Numbered from the stretch's first letter, positions 33,867 to 43,015 are shown. The stretch is DNA of 64,000 bases from UBA830 sp002295635 (GCA_002295635.1 DBHK01000007.1:53923-117922); one strand, 5' to 3'. The notes: a model not told the origin generated them from the sequence alone. Numbers and translations are program-made.

Positions 33867-34889
33867 TCAGTAAGGCTCGTCCAAACGTTTTGCCATATCC
33901 TCAATATTTTCAGGTGGCCATTCCGTAATCTCCATGCCGAGATGTAAACCCATCGTTGAGAGGACTTCTTTGATTTCGTTAAGTGACTTACGGCCAAAAT
34001 TAGGGGTTCGAAGCATTTCCTGCTCAGTCTTCTGAACAAGGTCACCGATATAAATGATATTATCGTTTTTAAGGCAGTTGGCCGATCGCACCGATAGTTC
34101 TAGCTCGTCAACCTTACGTAGCAGATTGCGGTTAAATGCCGGTTCTGCTGCCTCAATTGTCTCTTGGATCGCGCGTGGCTCCTCGAAATTAATAAACATT
34201 TGCAATTGATCCTGCAGGATCCGCGCCGCAAGAGCCACCGAATCTTCCGGCGAAATTGTACCGTCAGTCTCAACGTCCATAACCAATTTGTCGTAGTCCG
34301 TCCGTTGCCCAACCCGGGCGTTTTCAACCCGATAGGCGACACGACGCACTGGACTGAATACTGCGTCGACCGGAACAAGACCGATCGGAGAATCCTCTGC
34401 TCTATTTTCGGCAGCAGGCACATAGCCTTTGCCAGAATCGACGGTCATTTCCATTGAAATCTTAGCACCATCATCCAGTGTGCAGATGACAACATCAGGA
34501 TCAATAATATCGATATCATGGGTTGCCTCAATCATGCCAGCAGTGATTTCTCCGGGCCCAGAAGCGGTCAGTGTAATTCGTTTTGGGCCTTCTCCGTGCA
34601 TGCGCAACGCGAGAGACTTGATGTTGAGAACAACATCGGTGACGTCTTCGCGGACACCTTGGATTGAAGAAAATTCGTGCAAAACTCCGTCGATTTGGAC
34701 AGCTGTGACTGCCGCGCCTTGCAATGACGATAACAGAATGCGCCTAAGCGAGTTGCCCAAAGTAGTTGCGAATCCGCGCTCCAGCGGTTCTGCAGTGATA
34801 GAAGCGAAGCGGGAGGCCTCTTCCCCAGAATCTATGTCGAGCTTGGTGGGTTTAATCAGTTCTTGCCAATTCTTATGAATGACCGTCAT
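33867..34889 (-). CDS. rpoA: RNA polymerase alpha subunit
   Basis: Assembles the polymerase core and contacts UP elements and activators. 340 aa from ATG 34889, which follows GAGGATAACGGT; the frame is open 20 codons further but lacks signals. N-terminal domain: GFATTLGNSLRRILLSSLQGAAV (here TLGNSLRRILLSS); C-terminal domain: LSVRSANCLKNDNI and NFGRKSLNEIKEVL. Lies between rpsK and rplQ as usual. Confidence 0.98.
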   Translation of the reverse strand: MTVIHKNWQELIKPTKLDIDSGEEASRFASITAEPLERGFATTLGNSLRRILLSSLQGAAVTAVQIDGVLHEFSSIQGVREDVTDVVLNIKSLALRMHGEGPKRITLTASGPGEITAGMIEATHDIDIIDPDVVICTLDDGAKISMEMTVDSGKGYVPAAENRAEDSPIGLVPVDAVFSPVRRVAYRVENARVGQRTDYDKLVMDVETDGTISPEDSVALAARILQDQLQMFINFEEPRAIQETIEAAEPAFNRNLLRKVDELELSVRSANCLKNDNIIYIGDLVQKTEQEMLRTPNFGRKSLNEIKEVLSTMGLHLGMEITEWPPENIEDMAKRLDEPY

Positions 34890-34971
34890 ACCGTTATCCT
34901 CACAGCGGCGTGATGCCGCACTTGGGTTCTTGCTTTTGTGCCGCACCAAAGGAACGGCGAGAATTTTTAAC

Positions 34972-35364
34972 TTATACCCGGCGCCGTTTTCTTGGGCGGC
35001 AGCCGTTGTGCGGGATCGGTGTTACATCCCGTATTGCCGTAATATTGAATCCTACGGCCTGCAGCGCCCGGAGTGCAGATTCTCGTCCGGAGCCGGGCCC
35101 CTTTACTTCTACTTCAAGCGTTTTTACCCCATGTTCCTGCGCTTTTTGGCCCGCGTCCTCAGCCGCCATCTGCGCAGCATAGGGCGTCGACTTTCGGGAA
35201 CCTTTGAATCCCTGCGACCCCGCCGATGACCAAGCAATAGAATTACCTTGCGCATCAGTAATTGTGATCATGGTGTTGTTAAAGGTCGCGTTTACATGAG
35301 CAACGCCGGAGGTGATATTTTTACGTTCGCGGCGGCGGGGTCGTACTGTTGCTTGTCTTGCCAT
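34972..35364 (-). CDS. rpsK: 30S ribosomal protein S11
   Basis: Platform protein of the small subunit, 130 aa. GVAHVNATFNNTMITITD and the C-terminal TPIPHNGCRPRKRRRV are diagnostic. Twenty bases downstream of rpsM. Confidence 0.98.
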   Translation of the reverse strand: MARQATVRPRRRERKNITSGVAHVNATFNNTMITITDAQGNSIAWSSAGSQGFKGSRKSTPYAAQMAAEDAGQKAQEHGVKTLEVEVKGPGSGRESALRALQAVGFNITAIRDVTPIPHNGCRPRKRRRV

Positions 35365-35384
35365 TGTCTGTTCCTATTATCCGC

Positions 35385-35747
35385 CTATTTCTTGCCTGCA
35401 ACCGGGCGTGCTTTACCTTTGCGAGTCCGGGCATTTGTGTGGGTACGTTGCCCACGAACGGGCAGTCCGCGCCGATGGCGCAGCCCCCGATAGCATCCGA
35501 GGTCCATTAAACGTTTTACATTCATCGCTGTTTCGCGCCGAAGGTCACCCTCAATCGTATAATCCCGATCAATAACATCACGGATTCGCGCTAATTCGTC
35601 GTCACCAAGATTGTTCGCGCGGGTCTCGTAGGCCACGTTTGCTGCTTTGCATATTTTAACTGCCGACGTACGGCCGATACCGAATATATAGGTCAGCGCT
35701 ACCGCTACAGGTTTGTTTGGCAGGTTTACACCTGAAATGCGTGCCAC
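35385..35747 (-). CDS. rpsM: 30S ribosomal protein S13
   Basis: Head protein contacting tRNA and the 50S subunit, 120 aa. ARISGVNLPNKPVAVALTYI-type start, GLRHRRGLPVRGQRTHTNARTRKG near the end (RGLPVRGQRTHTNARTRKG). The start codon is GTG at 35747, supported by AGGGAG 8-9 bases upstream. First gene after its own promoter. Confidence 0.97.
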   Translation of the reverse strand: MARISGVNLPNKPVAVALTYIFGIGRTSAVKICKAANVAYETRANNLGDDELARIRDVIDRDYTIEGDLRRETAMNVKRLMDLGCYRGLRHRRGLPVRGQRTHTNARTRKGKARPVAGKK

Positions 35748-35825
35748 GACGCTGTCTCCCTAGCGTTCAAGTCATTGAAAAAATGAAATAATATTCCGAT
35801 TAGCCCATTTGGACGGAGCGCGGCG

Positions 35826-35853
35826 ATTATAGGATCTAATCGCCTTAAGTCAA
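35826..35853 (-). promoter_or_regulatory. Sigma70-type promoter for rpsM-rpsK-rpoA-rplQ
   Basis: On the minus strand TTGACT (35853-35848), a 16-base spacer and a perfect TATAAT (35831-35826). GGCGATTA and TAATCGCC (35844-35837 and 35829-35822) form an 8-bp dyad that overlaps the spacer and the -10. The leader to the rpsM GTG is about 70 bases, room for ribosomal-protein feedback control. Confidence 0.75.
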
Positions 35854-35856
35854 CCA

Positions 35857-36507
35857 TTAGTGAGCCTCCAAAACAGCTTCAATCTGGCGAGTAACTTCGT
35901 CGATTTCGGCCATACCATCGACACATCTCAGCGTGCCTTGATTTTCATAATAAGGAAGCAATGGCGCCGTTTGAGCATGATAAGATTCGAGGCGAGAAGC
36001 GACGGTTTCAGGATTATCATCTTTACGCCGGGTAAATTCGGTCTTACCACAGTTGTCACAAACACCTTCGGTCAGAGGTTTCTGAAATATGTCATGGTAT
36101 CCAGCGCTACAGTTACTACAGCTATAGCGGCCAGAAATACGCTCGACAAGAATGGTATCGTCGACCTTCATTACAATCACGTGGTCCAACTTAACGTTCA
36201 TATCGGAGAGCATCTCGTCTAGCGCCTCAGCCTGTGCGGTGGTTCGGGGAAATCCATCTAGTATAAACCCTCTGGCGCAATCCGGGTGCTGGATTCGATC
36301 CTTGATCATGGCGATCATGACAGAGTCCGATACTAACTCACCACGCTCCATTATCGCTTTTGCCCGCCGGCCGATTTCGCTATCCGATGCGACAGCGGCG
36401 CGCAACATGTCGCCGCTCGACAACTGAACTAAACCTCGGCTTTCCTCTAGCCGTTTTGCCTGTGTACCCTTGCCGGCGCCGGGCGGACCCAACAACATCA
36501 GGCTCAT
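35857..36507 (-). CDS. adk: Adenylate kinase
   Basis: Interconverts ATP + AMP and 2 ADP. 216 aa, long form: P-loop LGPPGAGKGTQA, AMP-binding SSGDMLRAAV and DGFPRTTAQAEAL. The LID carries four cysteines, C130, C133, C150 and C153, so it should bind a structural zinc. The start overlaps the secY stop (ATGA). Confidence 0.97.
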   Translation of the reverse strand: MSLMLLGPPGAGKGTQAKRLEESRGLVQLSSGDMLRAAVASDSEIGRRAKAIMERGELVSDSVMIAMIKDRIQHPDCARGFILDGFPRTTAQAEALDEMLSDMNVKLDHVIVMKVDDTILVERISGRYSCSNCSAGYHDIFQKPLTEGVCDNCGKTEFTRRKDDNPETVASRLESYHAQTAPLLPYYENQGTLRCVDGMAEIDEVTRQIEAVLEAH

Positions 36508-37847
36508 CCGCTACGTCCCCTCAATCTTGATTTTTTGACCAGCCCCTCATATTGATGGGCGATGAGGTGTGACTGGACTTGGGCAACTGTATCCATTGTT
36601 ACCGTCACTACAATTAACAAACTTGTACCTCCGAAGTAGAAGGGCACGCCGTATTGGGAGATTAATATTTCTGGCATAATGCTAATCGCGGTTAAATAGA
36701 TCGCGCCGACGACCGTAAGCCTCGTCAAAATGAAATCTAGATACTCGGCAGTGTTCTTACCGGGGCGAATACCCGGAACGAACCCTCCATATTTCTTTAG
36801 ATTATCTGCGGTTTCGGTTGGATTAAAAACGACCGAGGTGTAGAAAAATGCAAAAAAGATAATCATTGCAGCGTATAGTAACAGATACGCTGGCTGCCCC
36901 CTTCCGAGATAGGCAGTAACGTCACCCAGCCAATCAGGGCCCGCATTTGCCGAGAAGTTGGCAACAGTGATCGGTAACAGAAGAAGAGAACTAGCAAAAA
37001 TTGGTGGAATAACTCCCGCGGTATTTACCTTCAATGGTATGTGGGAATTCTCCCCGCCAACCATCTTGTTACCCTGTTGCCGTTTAGGATATTGAACGAT
37101 AACCCTTCGTTGTGCGCGTTCAACATATACAATGAACGTGATCACACCGACCGCCATAATGATTAAAAAGATAATGAGCAAGGCAGACAGCGCGCCAGTG
37201 CGGCCAAGCTCCAGCGTACCAACCAGTGCCGCAGGCATCTCGGCCACTATTCCTGCGAAAATTATCAGCGAAATTCCATTTCCAACACCACGAGCCGTAA
37301 TCTGCTCACCCAACCACATCAAGAACATCGTACCACCAACTAATGTAATTACGGTGGTAGCGCGGAAAAAAGCACCGGGGTCGGCTACGGCTACGCCTTG
37401 GGAACCAGTCATTCCCTCAAGACCGACTGCGATGCCATAGGCCTGCAATGCAGCCAGAGCGACTGTGCCGTAGCGGGTATACTGATTTAATTTTTTTCGA
37501 CCTACCTCCCCTTCTTTTTTTAGCGCCTCAAAATGTGGGTGGATAGCCTGTAGTAGCTGCATGATGATCGATGCAGAGATATACGGCATTATATTAAGAG
37601 CGAAGATAGTCATCCGAGCGAAAGCCCCACCGGACAACATATTAAACATATCCAGAATTCCACCAGCCTGCTGCTGAAAAATGTCCTGAAGGATCGACGG
37701 GTCAATACCAGGAAGGGGTATCCACGTGCCAAGTCTATAGACGATCAAAGCACCCAGTGTGAACCAGATGCGTTTCTTGAGTTCTGTCGCCTTAGCAAAG
37801 TTCGAGAAGCTAATCTGCGAGGCGAGTTGTTCGGCGGCAGACGCCAT
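36504..37847 (-). CDS. secY: Preprotein translocase subunit SecY
   Basis: Central channel of the Sec translocon, 447 aa with ten membrane helices. KRIWFTLGALIVYRLGTWIPLPGIDP at the start (ALIVYRLGTWIPLPGIDP), the YGTVALAALQAYG and GNGISLIIFAGIV segments and RRVIVQYPKRQQGNKM in the cytosolic loop are characteristic. Ends the spc segment before adk; 3 bases after rplO. Confidence 0.98.
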   Translation of the reverse strand: MASAAEQLASQISFSNFAKATELKKRIWFTLGALIVYRLGTWIPLPGIDPSILQDIFQQQAGGILDMFNMLSGGAFARMTIFALNIMPYISASIIMQLLQAIHPHFEALKKEGEVGRKKLNQYTRYGTVALAALQAYGIAVGLEGMTGSQGVAVADPGAFFRATTVITLVGGTMFLMWLGEQITARGVGNGISLIIFAGIVAEMPAALVGTLELGRTGALSALLIIFLIIMAVGVITFIVYVERAQRRVIVQYPKRQQGNKMVGGENSHIPLKVNTAGVIPPIFASSLLLLPITVANFSANAGPDWLGDVTAYLGRGQPAYLLLYAAMIIFFAFFYTSVVFNPTETADNLKKYGGFVPGIRPGKNTAEYLDFILTRLTVVGAIYLTAISIMPEILISQYGVPFYFGGTSLLIVVTVTMDTVAQVQSHLIAHQYEGLVKKSRLRGRSG

Positions 37848-37850
37848 AAA

Positions 37851-38408
37851 CTATTCCTTATCTATCTCCGCGCCGTCGTCCACACGCGCCGCTGGCGTTC
37901 CTTCACCAACAGAATTTTTTTGCTCCGGGGGCGCTTTCTTTTCGTTTTTTGAGAGTAAAATGGTAAGTTTGCCTCCAGCCTTTTCGACCGCGTCTACTGC
38001 ACCTTTGGAAGCACCAGAAACTTCAATCTGAAGCTTGATGTTAATTTCACCTTTTCCGAGTATTCGGACGCCATCCCTCTTGGATTTGATTACTCCCGCT
38101 GCGACGAGTCCATCTTCAGTAACGACTTTACTCGGATCGAGCTTTCCAGCATCGGCTGCCTGCTGCAGACGACCAATATTAACAACACGGTATTCCTTCC
38201 GGAATATGTTCTTAAAACCGCCCTTTGGTAGACGGCGGTATAGTGGCATTTGGCCGCCCTCAAAACCAAGTAGAGATACACCACTACGAGACTTCTGCCC
38301 CTTGTGACCCCGCGCGGAGGTTTTACCGGTACCGGAACCGATGCCTCGGCCAACGCGCTTCCGCCGATGCCTTGCACCCTGATTATCCGAAATTTCATTC
38401 AGTTTCAT
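37851..38408 (-). CDS. rplO: 50S ribosomal protein L15
   Basis: 185 aa, slightly longer than usual because of an acidic C-terminal tail after LLSKNEKKAPPEQ. The Gly/Arg-rich start RRKRVGRGIGSGTGKTSARG and GQKSRSG, GFEGGQMPLYRRLPKGGF are diagnostic. Of two adjacent ATGs, the second (38408) is better spaced from GGGAG. Confidence 0.97.
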   Translation of the reverse strand: MKLNEISDNQGARHRRKRVGRGIGSGTGKTSARGHKGQKSRSGVSLLGFEGGQMPLYRRLPKGGFKNIFRKEYRVVNIGRLQQAADAGKLDPSKVVTEDGLVAAGVIKSKRDGVRILGKGEINIKLQIEVSGASKGAVDAVEKAGGKLTILLSKNEKKAPPEQKNSVGEGTPAARVDDGAEIDKE

Positions 38409-38447
38409 CATCTACTCCCGTGAGCGGAGATATACTCGCGCTCGTCC

Positions 38448-38636
38448 TTACTCTTCCACTCGCACCAAGTGTTTTACTTTATTAACCATGCCGCGAACGG
38501 CTGGGGTGTCCTCTAATTCGCTGGTCCGGTTAATTTTATTAAGGCCTAATCCGACGAGGGTTTGCCGTTGATCTCTAGGACGCCCGATCGGGCTACCGAT
38601 CTGAGTAACTCGTAATGTTTTTTTGTCATCAACCAT
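38448..38636 (-). CDS. rpmD: 50S ribosomal protein L30
   Basis: 62 aa; LRVTQIGSPIGRPRDQRQTLVGLGLNKINR is the family pattern (IGRPRDQRQTLVGLGLNK). Present between rpsE and rplO as expected. Confidence 0.96.
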   Translation of the reverse strand: MVDDKKTLRVTQIGSPIGRPRDQRQTLVGLGLNKINRTSELEDTPAVRGMVNKVKHLVRVEE

Positions 38637-38639
38637 ATT

Positions 38640-39188
38640 CTACGCATCCATCCGTTCTTCAGGACGACGACCAACGATATCGCCAATCTTACGTCCACGC
38701 CGCGTCGCAACCATCCTCGGCGACTGCAGATTCTTTAAAGCTTCGAACGTTGCTTTGATCATATTGTGGGGATTTTGTGTTCCGAGGGATTTCGCAACGA
38801 CATCCTGAACGCCCAAAGTCTCGAAAATAGCCCGCATAGGACCGCCGGCGATAATTCCAGTGCCAGGCGGAGCCGCCCGCAAAACGACCTTCCCTGCACC
38901 ATAACGGCCCCGGACGTCGTGATGTAGTGTCCGGCCCTCGCGGAGCGGAACTCGGATCATATTGCGTTTTGCTTTTTCCGTACCTTTCCGGATTGCTTCC
39001 GGCACTTCTCTTGCTTTACCGGAACCGAATCCAACCCGGCCCTTTTCATCACCAACAACAACCAGCGCGGCAAAGCCGAAACGTCGGCCTCCTTTAACAA
39101 CCTTTGCAACACGATTGATGCTAACAAGCTTATCAACAATATCGCTGTCTTCACGATTTTCTCGGTCGCGTCTTGGATTACGTGCCAT
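38640..39188 (-). CDS. rpsE: 30S ribosomal protein S5
   Basis: Decoding-fidelity protein, 182 aa. DKLVSINRVAKVVKGGRRFGFAALVVVGD (VAKVVKGGRRFGFAALVV) and VLRAAPPGTGIIAGGPMRA are conserved; the loop positions associated with spectinomycin resistance look wild type. Three bases before rpmD. Confidence 0.98.
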   Translation of the reverse strand: MARNPRRDRENREDSDIVDKLVSINRVAKVVKGGRRFGFAALVVVGDEKGRVGFGSGKAREVPEAIRKGTEKAKRNMIRVPLREGRTLHHDVRGRYGAGKVVLRAAPPGTGIIAGGPMRAIFETLGVQDVVAKSLGTQNPHNMIKATFEALKNLQSPRMVATRRGRKIGDIVGRRPEERMDA

Positions 39189-39199
39189 ATATCGATCTC

Positions 39200-39550
39200 C
39201 TAGAATGCCAGCCCGGCTTCGCGGGCTGCTTCGGCGAGCGCCTTCACTCGTCCGTGGTAAAGATATGGGCCGCGATCGAATACGACCTCCGTGACCCCCT
39301 TCTCTGTTGCGCGCTCAGCTAATAGTTTGCCGACAGCGGTACCAGCATCCAAGCCCGCTCCGGTAGACACACCTTCTTCTCGGCTAGACGCCGCCGCTAA
39401 CGTCCTGCCATTCACGTCATCAATCACTTGAGCATAGATATACTTGTTTGAGCGAAAGACCGACAGACGTGGCCGACCGTTCGAACTTTTCCGAACTTTT
39501 CTACGTACACGGGCACGCCGCCGCTGTTCAAGCTTAGAATTACCAACCAT
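39200..39550 (-). CDS. rplR: 50S ribosomal protein L18
   Basis: Binds 5S rRNA; 116 aa with RPRLSVFRSNKYIYAQVIDD and the C-terminal FDRGPYLYHGRVKALAEAAREAGL (YHGRVKALAEAAREAGL). Eleven bases before rpsE. Confidence 0.98.
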   Translation of the reverse strand: MVGNSKLEQRRRARVRRKVRKSSNGRPRLSVFRSNKYIYAQVIDDVNGRTLAAASSREEGVSTGAGLDAGTAVGKLLAERATEKGVTEVVFDRGPYLYHGRVKALAEAAREAGLAF

Positions 39551-39552
39551 GG

Positions 39553-40086
39553 CTATTTCTTCTTACCCTCCTTGCGGACGATAATTTCGTCCGCATATCG
39601 AACGCCCTTACCCTTGTACGGTTCTGGCTTACGAAAACCCCTAATTTCCGACGCAACTTGACCGACTTTCTGATTGTCGACACCGGATACAATTACCTCT
39701 GTTTGGGTCGGCGCATCGATCTTTATTCCCTCCGGTATTGGATAGCGGATTTCATGGCTATGACCCAGCTGGAGGACGAGATCTTTGCCCTGAACCTGTG
39801 CCCGATAACCAACACCCGTGATCTCCAACTTCTTTTCGAAACCAGCAGAAACACCTTTGACGATGTTATCGATAAGACTTCGCGTTGTACCCCACATAGT
39901 CCGTGCCCGCTTGGACTTATTTACCGGACGGACCCATACAAGATTTTCTTCCCGGGCAACCTCGACAACATCACTCAAATTCAGCGATAGTTCACCGAGT
40001 TTACCTTTGGCTTTGACAGTCTCGCCCTCTATCTGAAAGTCGACCCCATCCGGAACTTCCACAGGCAATAACCCAATACGTGACAT
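39553..40086 (-). CDS. rplF: 50S ribosomal protein L6
   Basis: 177 aa from ATG 40086 (MSRIGLLPVEVP), preceded by CAGGAG with 6-7 base spacing; the longer frame overlaps rpsH. GVGYRAQVQGKDLVLQLGHSH and GFRKPEPYKGKGVRY are family signatures. Confidence 0.97.
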   Translation of the reverse strand: MSRIGLLPVEVPDGVDFQIEGETVKAKGKLGELSLNLSDVVEVAREENLVWVRPVNKSKRARTMWGTTRSLIDNIVKGVSAGFEKKLEITGVGYRAQVQGKDLVLQLGHSHEIRYPIPEGIKIDAPTQTEVIVSGVDNQKVGQVASEIRGFRKPEPYKGKGVRYADEIIVRKEGKKK

Positions 40087-40103
40087 ATTTTGCTCCTGAG
40101 TCC

Positions 40104-40502
40104 CTAAAAGACTTCGCAAATAACCTCGCCGCCGACATTAGCAGCACGGGCTTCGTTATCCGACATCACACCCTGTGGGGTGGACAGGATGGAGATACCA
40201 AGACCGTTGTATACAGCCGGCAGATCACGAATCTTTGAATAGACCCGCCGACCCGGCTTCGAGACCCGTTGGATATGTCGGATCACCGGCGAGCCGTCGT
40301 GGTACTTTAATTCAATCCGAAGCTGGCTTAGGCCTTTTCGGATTTCTTCTGTTTCGTATCCGCGGATATAGCCCTCTCGCTTCAAAACTTCGAGCACATT
40401 CGCCCTCAATTTTGATGTCGGGGACAGAACAGCATTCTTATTTGCCCGCTGACCATTACGGATACGTGTCAAAAGATCACCGACGGGATCAGTCATACTC
40501 AT
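40104..40502 (-). CDS. rpsH: 30S ribosomal protein S8
   Basis: 132 aa from ATG 40502 (MSMTDPVGDLLTRIRNGQ), with GAGGAGAG upstream; the longer frame overlaps rpsN. The C-terminal GLGISILSTPQGVMSDNEARA is diagnostic. S8 is the spc-operon feedback regulator in E. coli. Confidence 0.97.
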   Translation of the reverse strand: MSMTDPVGDLLTRIRNGQRANKNAVLSPTSKLRANVLEVLKREGYIRGYETEEIRKGLSQLRIELKYHDGSPVIRHIQRVSKPGRRVYSKIRDLPAVYNGLGISILSTPQGVMSDNEARAANVGGEVICEVF

Positions 40503-40515
40503 CGTCGTTCTCTCC

Positions 40516-40821
40516 TCACCAGCTCGATTTGACCATGCCAGGAACCTGGCCATTTGAGGCAAGCTCGCGCAGCGCTATACGTGACATCTTGAATTTGCGG
40601 TAGACGCCCCTCGGACGGCCTGTAACCGCGCAACGGTTCTGAACACGAACCTTCGCAGAATTACGAGGCAACTTGGCTAACTTCAACCGAGCTTGGAAAC
40701 GTTCATCCATTGGCAAATCGGCGTTATTCGCGATTTCCTTCAAGCGTTTCCGCTGAGCCTCGAATTTTTTGACCATACGGTCGCGTTTTAGGTTTCTTTC
40801 AATGGCGCTTTTCTTAGCCAT
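40516..40821 (-). CDS. rpsN: 30S ribosomal protein S14 (zinc-free type)
   Basis: 101 aa long form, without the CxxC zinc motif of the short S14. RNRCAVTGRPRGVYRKFKMSRIALRELA is conserved (GRPRGVYRKFKMSRIALREL). Confidence 0.97.
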   Translation of the reverse strand: MAKKSAIERNLKRDRMVKKFEAQRKRLKEIANNADLPMDERFQARLKLAKLPRNSAKVRVQNRCAVTGRPRGVYRKFKMSRIALRELASNGQVPGMVKSSW

Positions 40822-40839
40822 GCGATCCTCCCAATCCCA

Positions 40840-41382
40840 TTAGTTCATAAACGGGAAGTTGAAATTCCTGAGCAAGGACCGAGCCTGCTCGTCATTATCG
40901 GCGGTGGTGCACACCACGATATCCATACCCCGAAATTCATCGACAGAGTCATAGTCAATCTCAGGGAAAATAATTTGTTCTTGGATGCCCATTGCATAAT
41001 TACCGCGCCCATCGAAACTTTTAGTCGATAATCCTCGGAAATCGCGCACACGCGGAAGTGCTATATTCACCAAACGATCAATAAATTCATACATACGGTC
41101 TCGGCGCAGGGTTACCTTAACCCCTATAGGCATCCCTTCCCGTAACTTAAACGTCGCGACTGATTTCCGCGCCCGGACAATGATAGGCTTTTGACCCGAA
41201 ATAACAGTCATATCTCGTAGCGCATTATCAACCTTCTTAGAGTCATTTACAGCAGCACCAACGCCCATGTTAAGGACAATTTTTTCCAAACGAGGGATCT
41301 GCATTGAATTTGGGTATCCAAATTCCTCCTGCATCGAGGGTCGGATTGTAGAAATGTATGTTTCTTGCAAACGGGCAACCAT
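40840..41382 (-). CDS. rplE: 50S ribosomal protein L5
   Basis: Binds 5S rRNA and contacts P-site tRNA; 180 aa. ATG 41382 follows AGGGAGAG; an in-frame TTG one codon earlier is unlikely. VLNMGVGAAVNDSKK, GQKPIIVRARKSVATFKLREG (IVRARKSVATFKLREG) and FPEIDYDSVDEFRGMDI match the family. Confidence 0.98.
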   Translation of the reverse strand: MVARLQETYISTIRPSMQEEFGYPNSMQIPRLEKIVLNMGVGAAVNDSKKVDNALRDMTVISGQKPIIVRARKSVATFKLREGMPIGVKVTLRRDRMYEFIDRLVNIALPRVRDFRGLSTKSFDGRGNYAMGIQEQIIFPEIDYDSVDEFRGMDIVVCTTADNDEQARSLLRNFNFPFMN

Positions 41383-41393
41383 CAACTCTCTCC

Positions 41394-41708
41394 CTAATCG
41401 ATCACTTCGCCAGACCGCCGAGCGTAGCGGACCTTCCGGCCGTCTTCGAGTGTTCGAAAACCGATACGTGAGGCCTCTCCCCCTTCGGGGTCGAGCAGAG
41501 CTACGTTCGAAACGTGGATCGAGGCCTCCTTCTCAACGATACCACCCTGTTCTGTCTGGGTCTGACGCTGGTGACGCTTCACCATATGCACACCCTGAAC
41601 CAAAACACGGTTTTGCTCCGTCAAAACCTTTAGGACGTTGCCTTTTTTACCTTTGTCCCGACCAGAGATGACTATTACCTCATCGCCTTTTTTTATTCGC
41701 GCAGCCAT
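41394..41708 (-). CDS. rplX: 50S ribosomal protein L24
   Basis: 104 aa; KKGDEVIVISGRDKGKKGNVLKV at the start is the KOW motif (VIVISGRDKGKKGNVL), with an IHVSNVALLDPEGG block. Confidence 0.97.
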   Translation of the reverse strand: MAARIKKGDEVIVISGRDKGKKGNVLKVLTEQNRVLVQGVHMVKRHQRQTQTEQGGIVEKEASIHVSNVALLDPEGGEASRIGFRTLEDGRKVRYARRSGEVID

Positions 41709-41731
41709 TATCTTACTCCGGTTTCACCGCC

Positions 41732-42100
41732 CTAAAGTACTTCTGGGGCAAGAGAAACAATCTTCATGTATCGCCGGGCACGCAGTTCGCGGGTCACCGG
41801 TCCAAAAATACGGGTGCCGATCGGTTCACCTGCATTATTCAGCAGTACCGCGGCATTTCGGTCGAATCGTATCGATGTCCCATCCGGACGCCGTATTTCT
41901 TTAGAAGTCCGTACAATGACAGCGCGGTGAACATCACCTTTTTTTACCCGGCCGCGCGGTATCGCCTCCTTAACGGACACGACGATTACGTCGCCAACCG
42001 TAGCCCAACGCCGTTTAGAACCACCGAGGATTCGGATGCACTGCACCCGGCGTGCGCCGGAATTATCGGCTACCTCGAGATTAGATTCAGGGATAATCAT
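41732..42100 (-). CDS. rplN: 50S ribosomal protein L14
   Basis: 122 aa; LEVADNSGARRVQCIRILGGSKRR (ADNSGARRVQCIRILGGS) and GTRIFGPVTRELR are diagnostic. Confidence 0.98.
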   Translation of the reverse strand: MIIPESNLEVADNSGARRVQCIRILGGSKRRWATVGDVIVVSVKEAIPRGRVKKGDVHRAVIVRTSKEIRRPDGTSIRFDRNAAVLLNNAGEPIGTRIFGPVTRELRARRYMKIVSLAPEVL

Positions 42101-42126
42101 TGGTCTTGTCCTTATTCCTCAACGCT

Positions 42127-42363
42127 TCATGTGTCGTCGAAGACGACTTCCCAGCTTTTCGACTTGGAAATCGGTTTACATTCACGAATCCTAACGATCT
42201 CGCCGGCCGTACACTTGTTTTCTGGATCATGTGCCGCAAACTTTTTGGAGCGACGAATTATCTTTTTATACAACGGATGCTGAACCTGACGCTCGACGCG
42301 GACGGTTACGGTTTTGTCCGCTTTCGCTGAAACCACTGTCCCCTGGAGGATTCGCTTGGGCAT
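42127..42363 (-). CDS. rpsQ: 30S ribosomal protein S17
   Basis: 78 aa; VVSAKADKTVTVRVERQVQHPLYKKI (SAKADKTVTVRVERQVQHP) and RIRECKPISKSKSWEVV match S17. Confidence 0.97.
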   Translation of the reverse strand: MPKRILQGTVVSAKADKTVTVRVERQVQHPLYKKIIRRSKKFAAHDPENKCTAGEIVRIRECKPISKSKSWEVVFDDT

Positions 42364-42380
42364 ATCCTATTCCTCGTTCC

Positions 42381-42590
42381 TTAAGATGGGTCAGCGACTT
42401 CGTGTCGCCGTTCGCTAATAATAGTTTTAATCCGCGCAATATCTCGGCGAACCTCACCCACTCGATTTGTCGCTTCCAGTTGACCGGAGGAACGCTGAAA
42501 TCGCAGGTTTAGTTGCTCTCGCTTCAGCGTCTGAAGCTCATCTTTTAATTCATCGTCCGTTTTCTGACGTAGATCTACAGCATTCGCCAT
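42381..42590 (-). CDS. rpmC: 50S ribosomal protein L29
   Basis: 69 aa helical protein at the tunnel exit; ELQTLKREQLNLRFQRSSGQLE and RRDIARIKTIISER are conserved. ATG 42590 is used; the rplP stop ends at 42593, 2 bases upstream. Confidence 0.96.
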   Translation of the reverse strand: MANAVDLRQKTDDELKDELQTLKREQLNLRFQRSSGQLEATNRVGEVRRDIARIKTIISERRHEVADPS

Positions 42591-42592
42591 GA

Positions 42593-43015
42593 TCACTCAC
42601 TCCCACCAACTAGTCTGGTGACGACTTTGGTTTGCACCGGTAGTTTTGCTGCGGCAAGTTCAAGCGCTACCGTCGCTATTTCCTTTGGTACTCCATCTAC
42701 CTCGAACATGATCCGGCCCGGTTTGACCCTGGCCGCCCAATACTCGACGGTGCCCTTACCCTTTCCCTGCCGAACCTCGGCGGGCTTTTGGGTTACAGGC
42801 ACATCGGGGAATACCCGGATCCAGACGCGTCCGGAGCGGCGCATATGCCGGGTGATCGCCCGGCGTGATGCCTCGATTTGGCGCGCGGTGACACGACCTG
42901 GTGAGAGAGCTTTCAGCCCATAGGCGCCGAAAGTAAGCGTAGTCGCGCCTTTTGCGTTCCCTTTGATGCGGCCCTTGTGAGCCTTCCGGAACTTTGTTCT
43001 TTTTGGTGCAAGCAT
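42593..43015 (-). CDS. rplP: 50S ribosomal protein L16
   Basis: 140 aa; MLAPKRTKFRKAHKGRIKG start and VWIRVFPDVPVTQKPAEVRQGKGKG (FPDVPVTQKPAEVRQGKGKG) are diagnostic. The annotated ATG gives the canonical N-terminus. Confidence 0.98.
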   Translation of the reverse strand: MLAPKRTKFRKAHKGRIKGNAKGATTLTFGAYGLKALSPGRVTARQIEASRRAITRHMRRSGRVWIRVFPDVPVTQKPAEVRQGKGKGTVEYWAARVKPGRIMFEVDGVPKEIATVALELAAAKLPVQTKVVTRLVGGSE

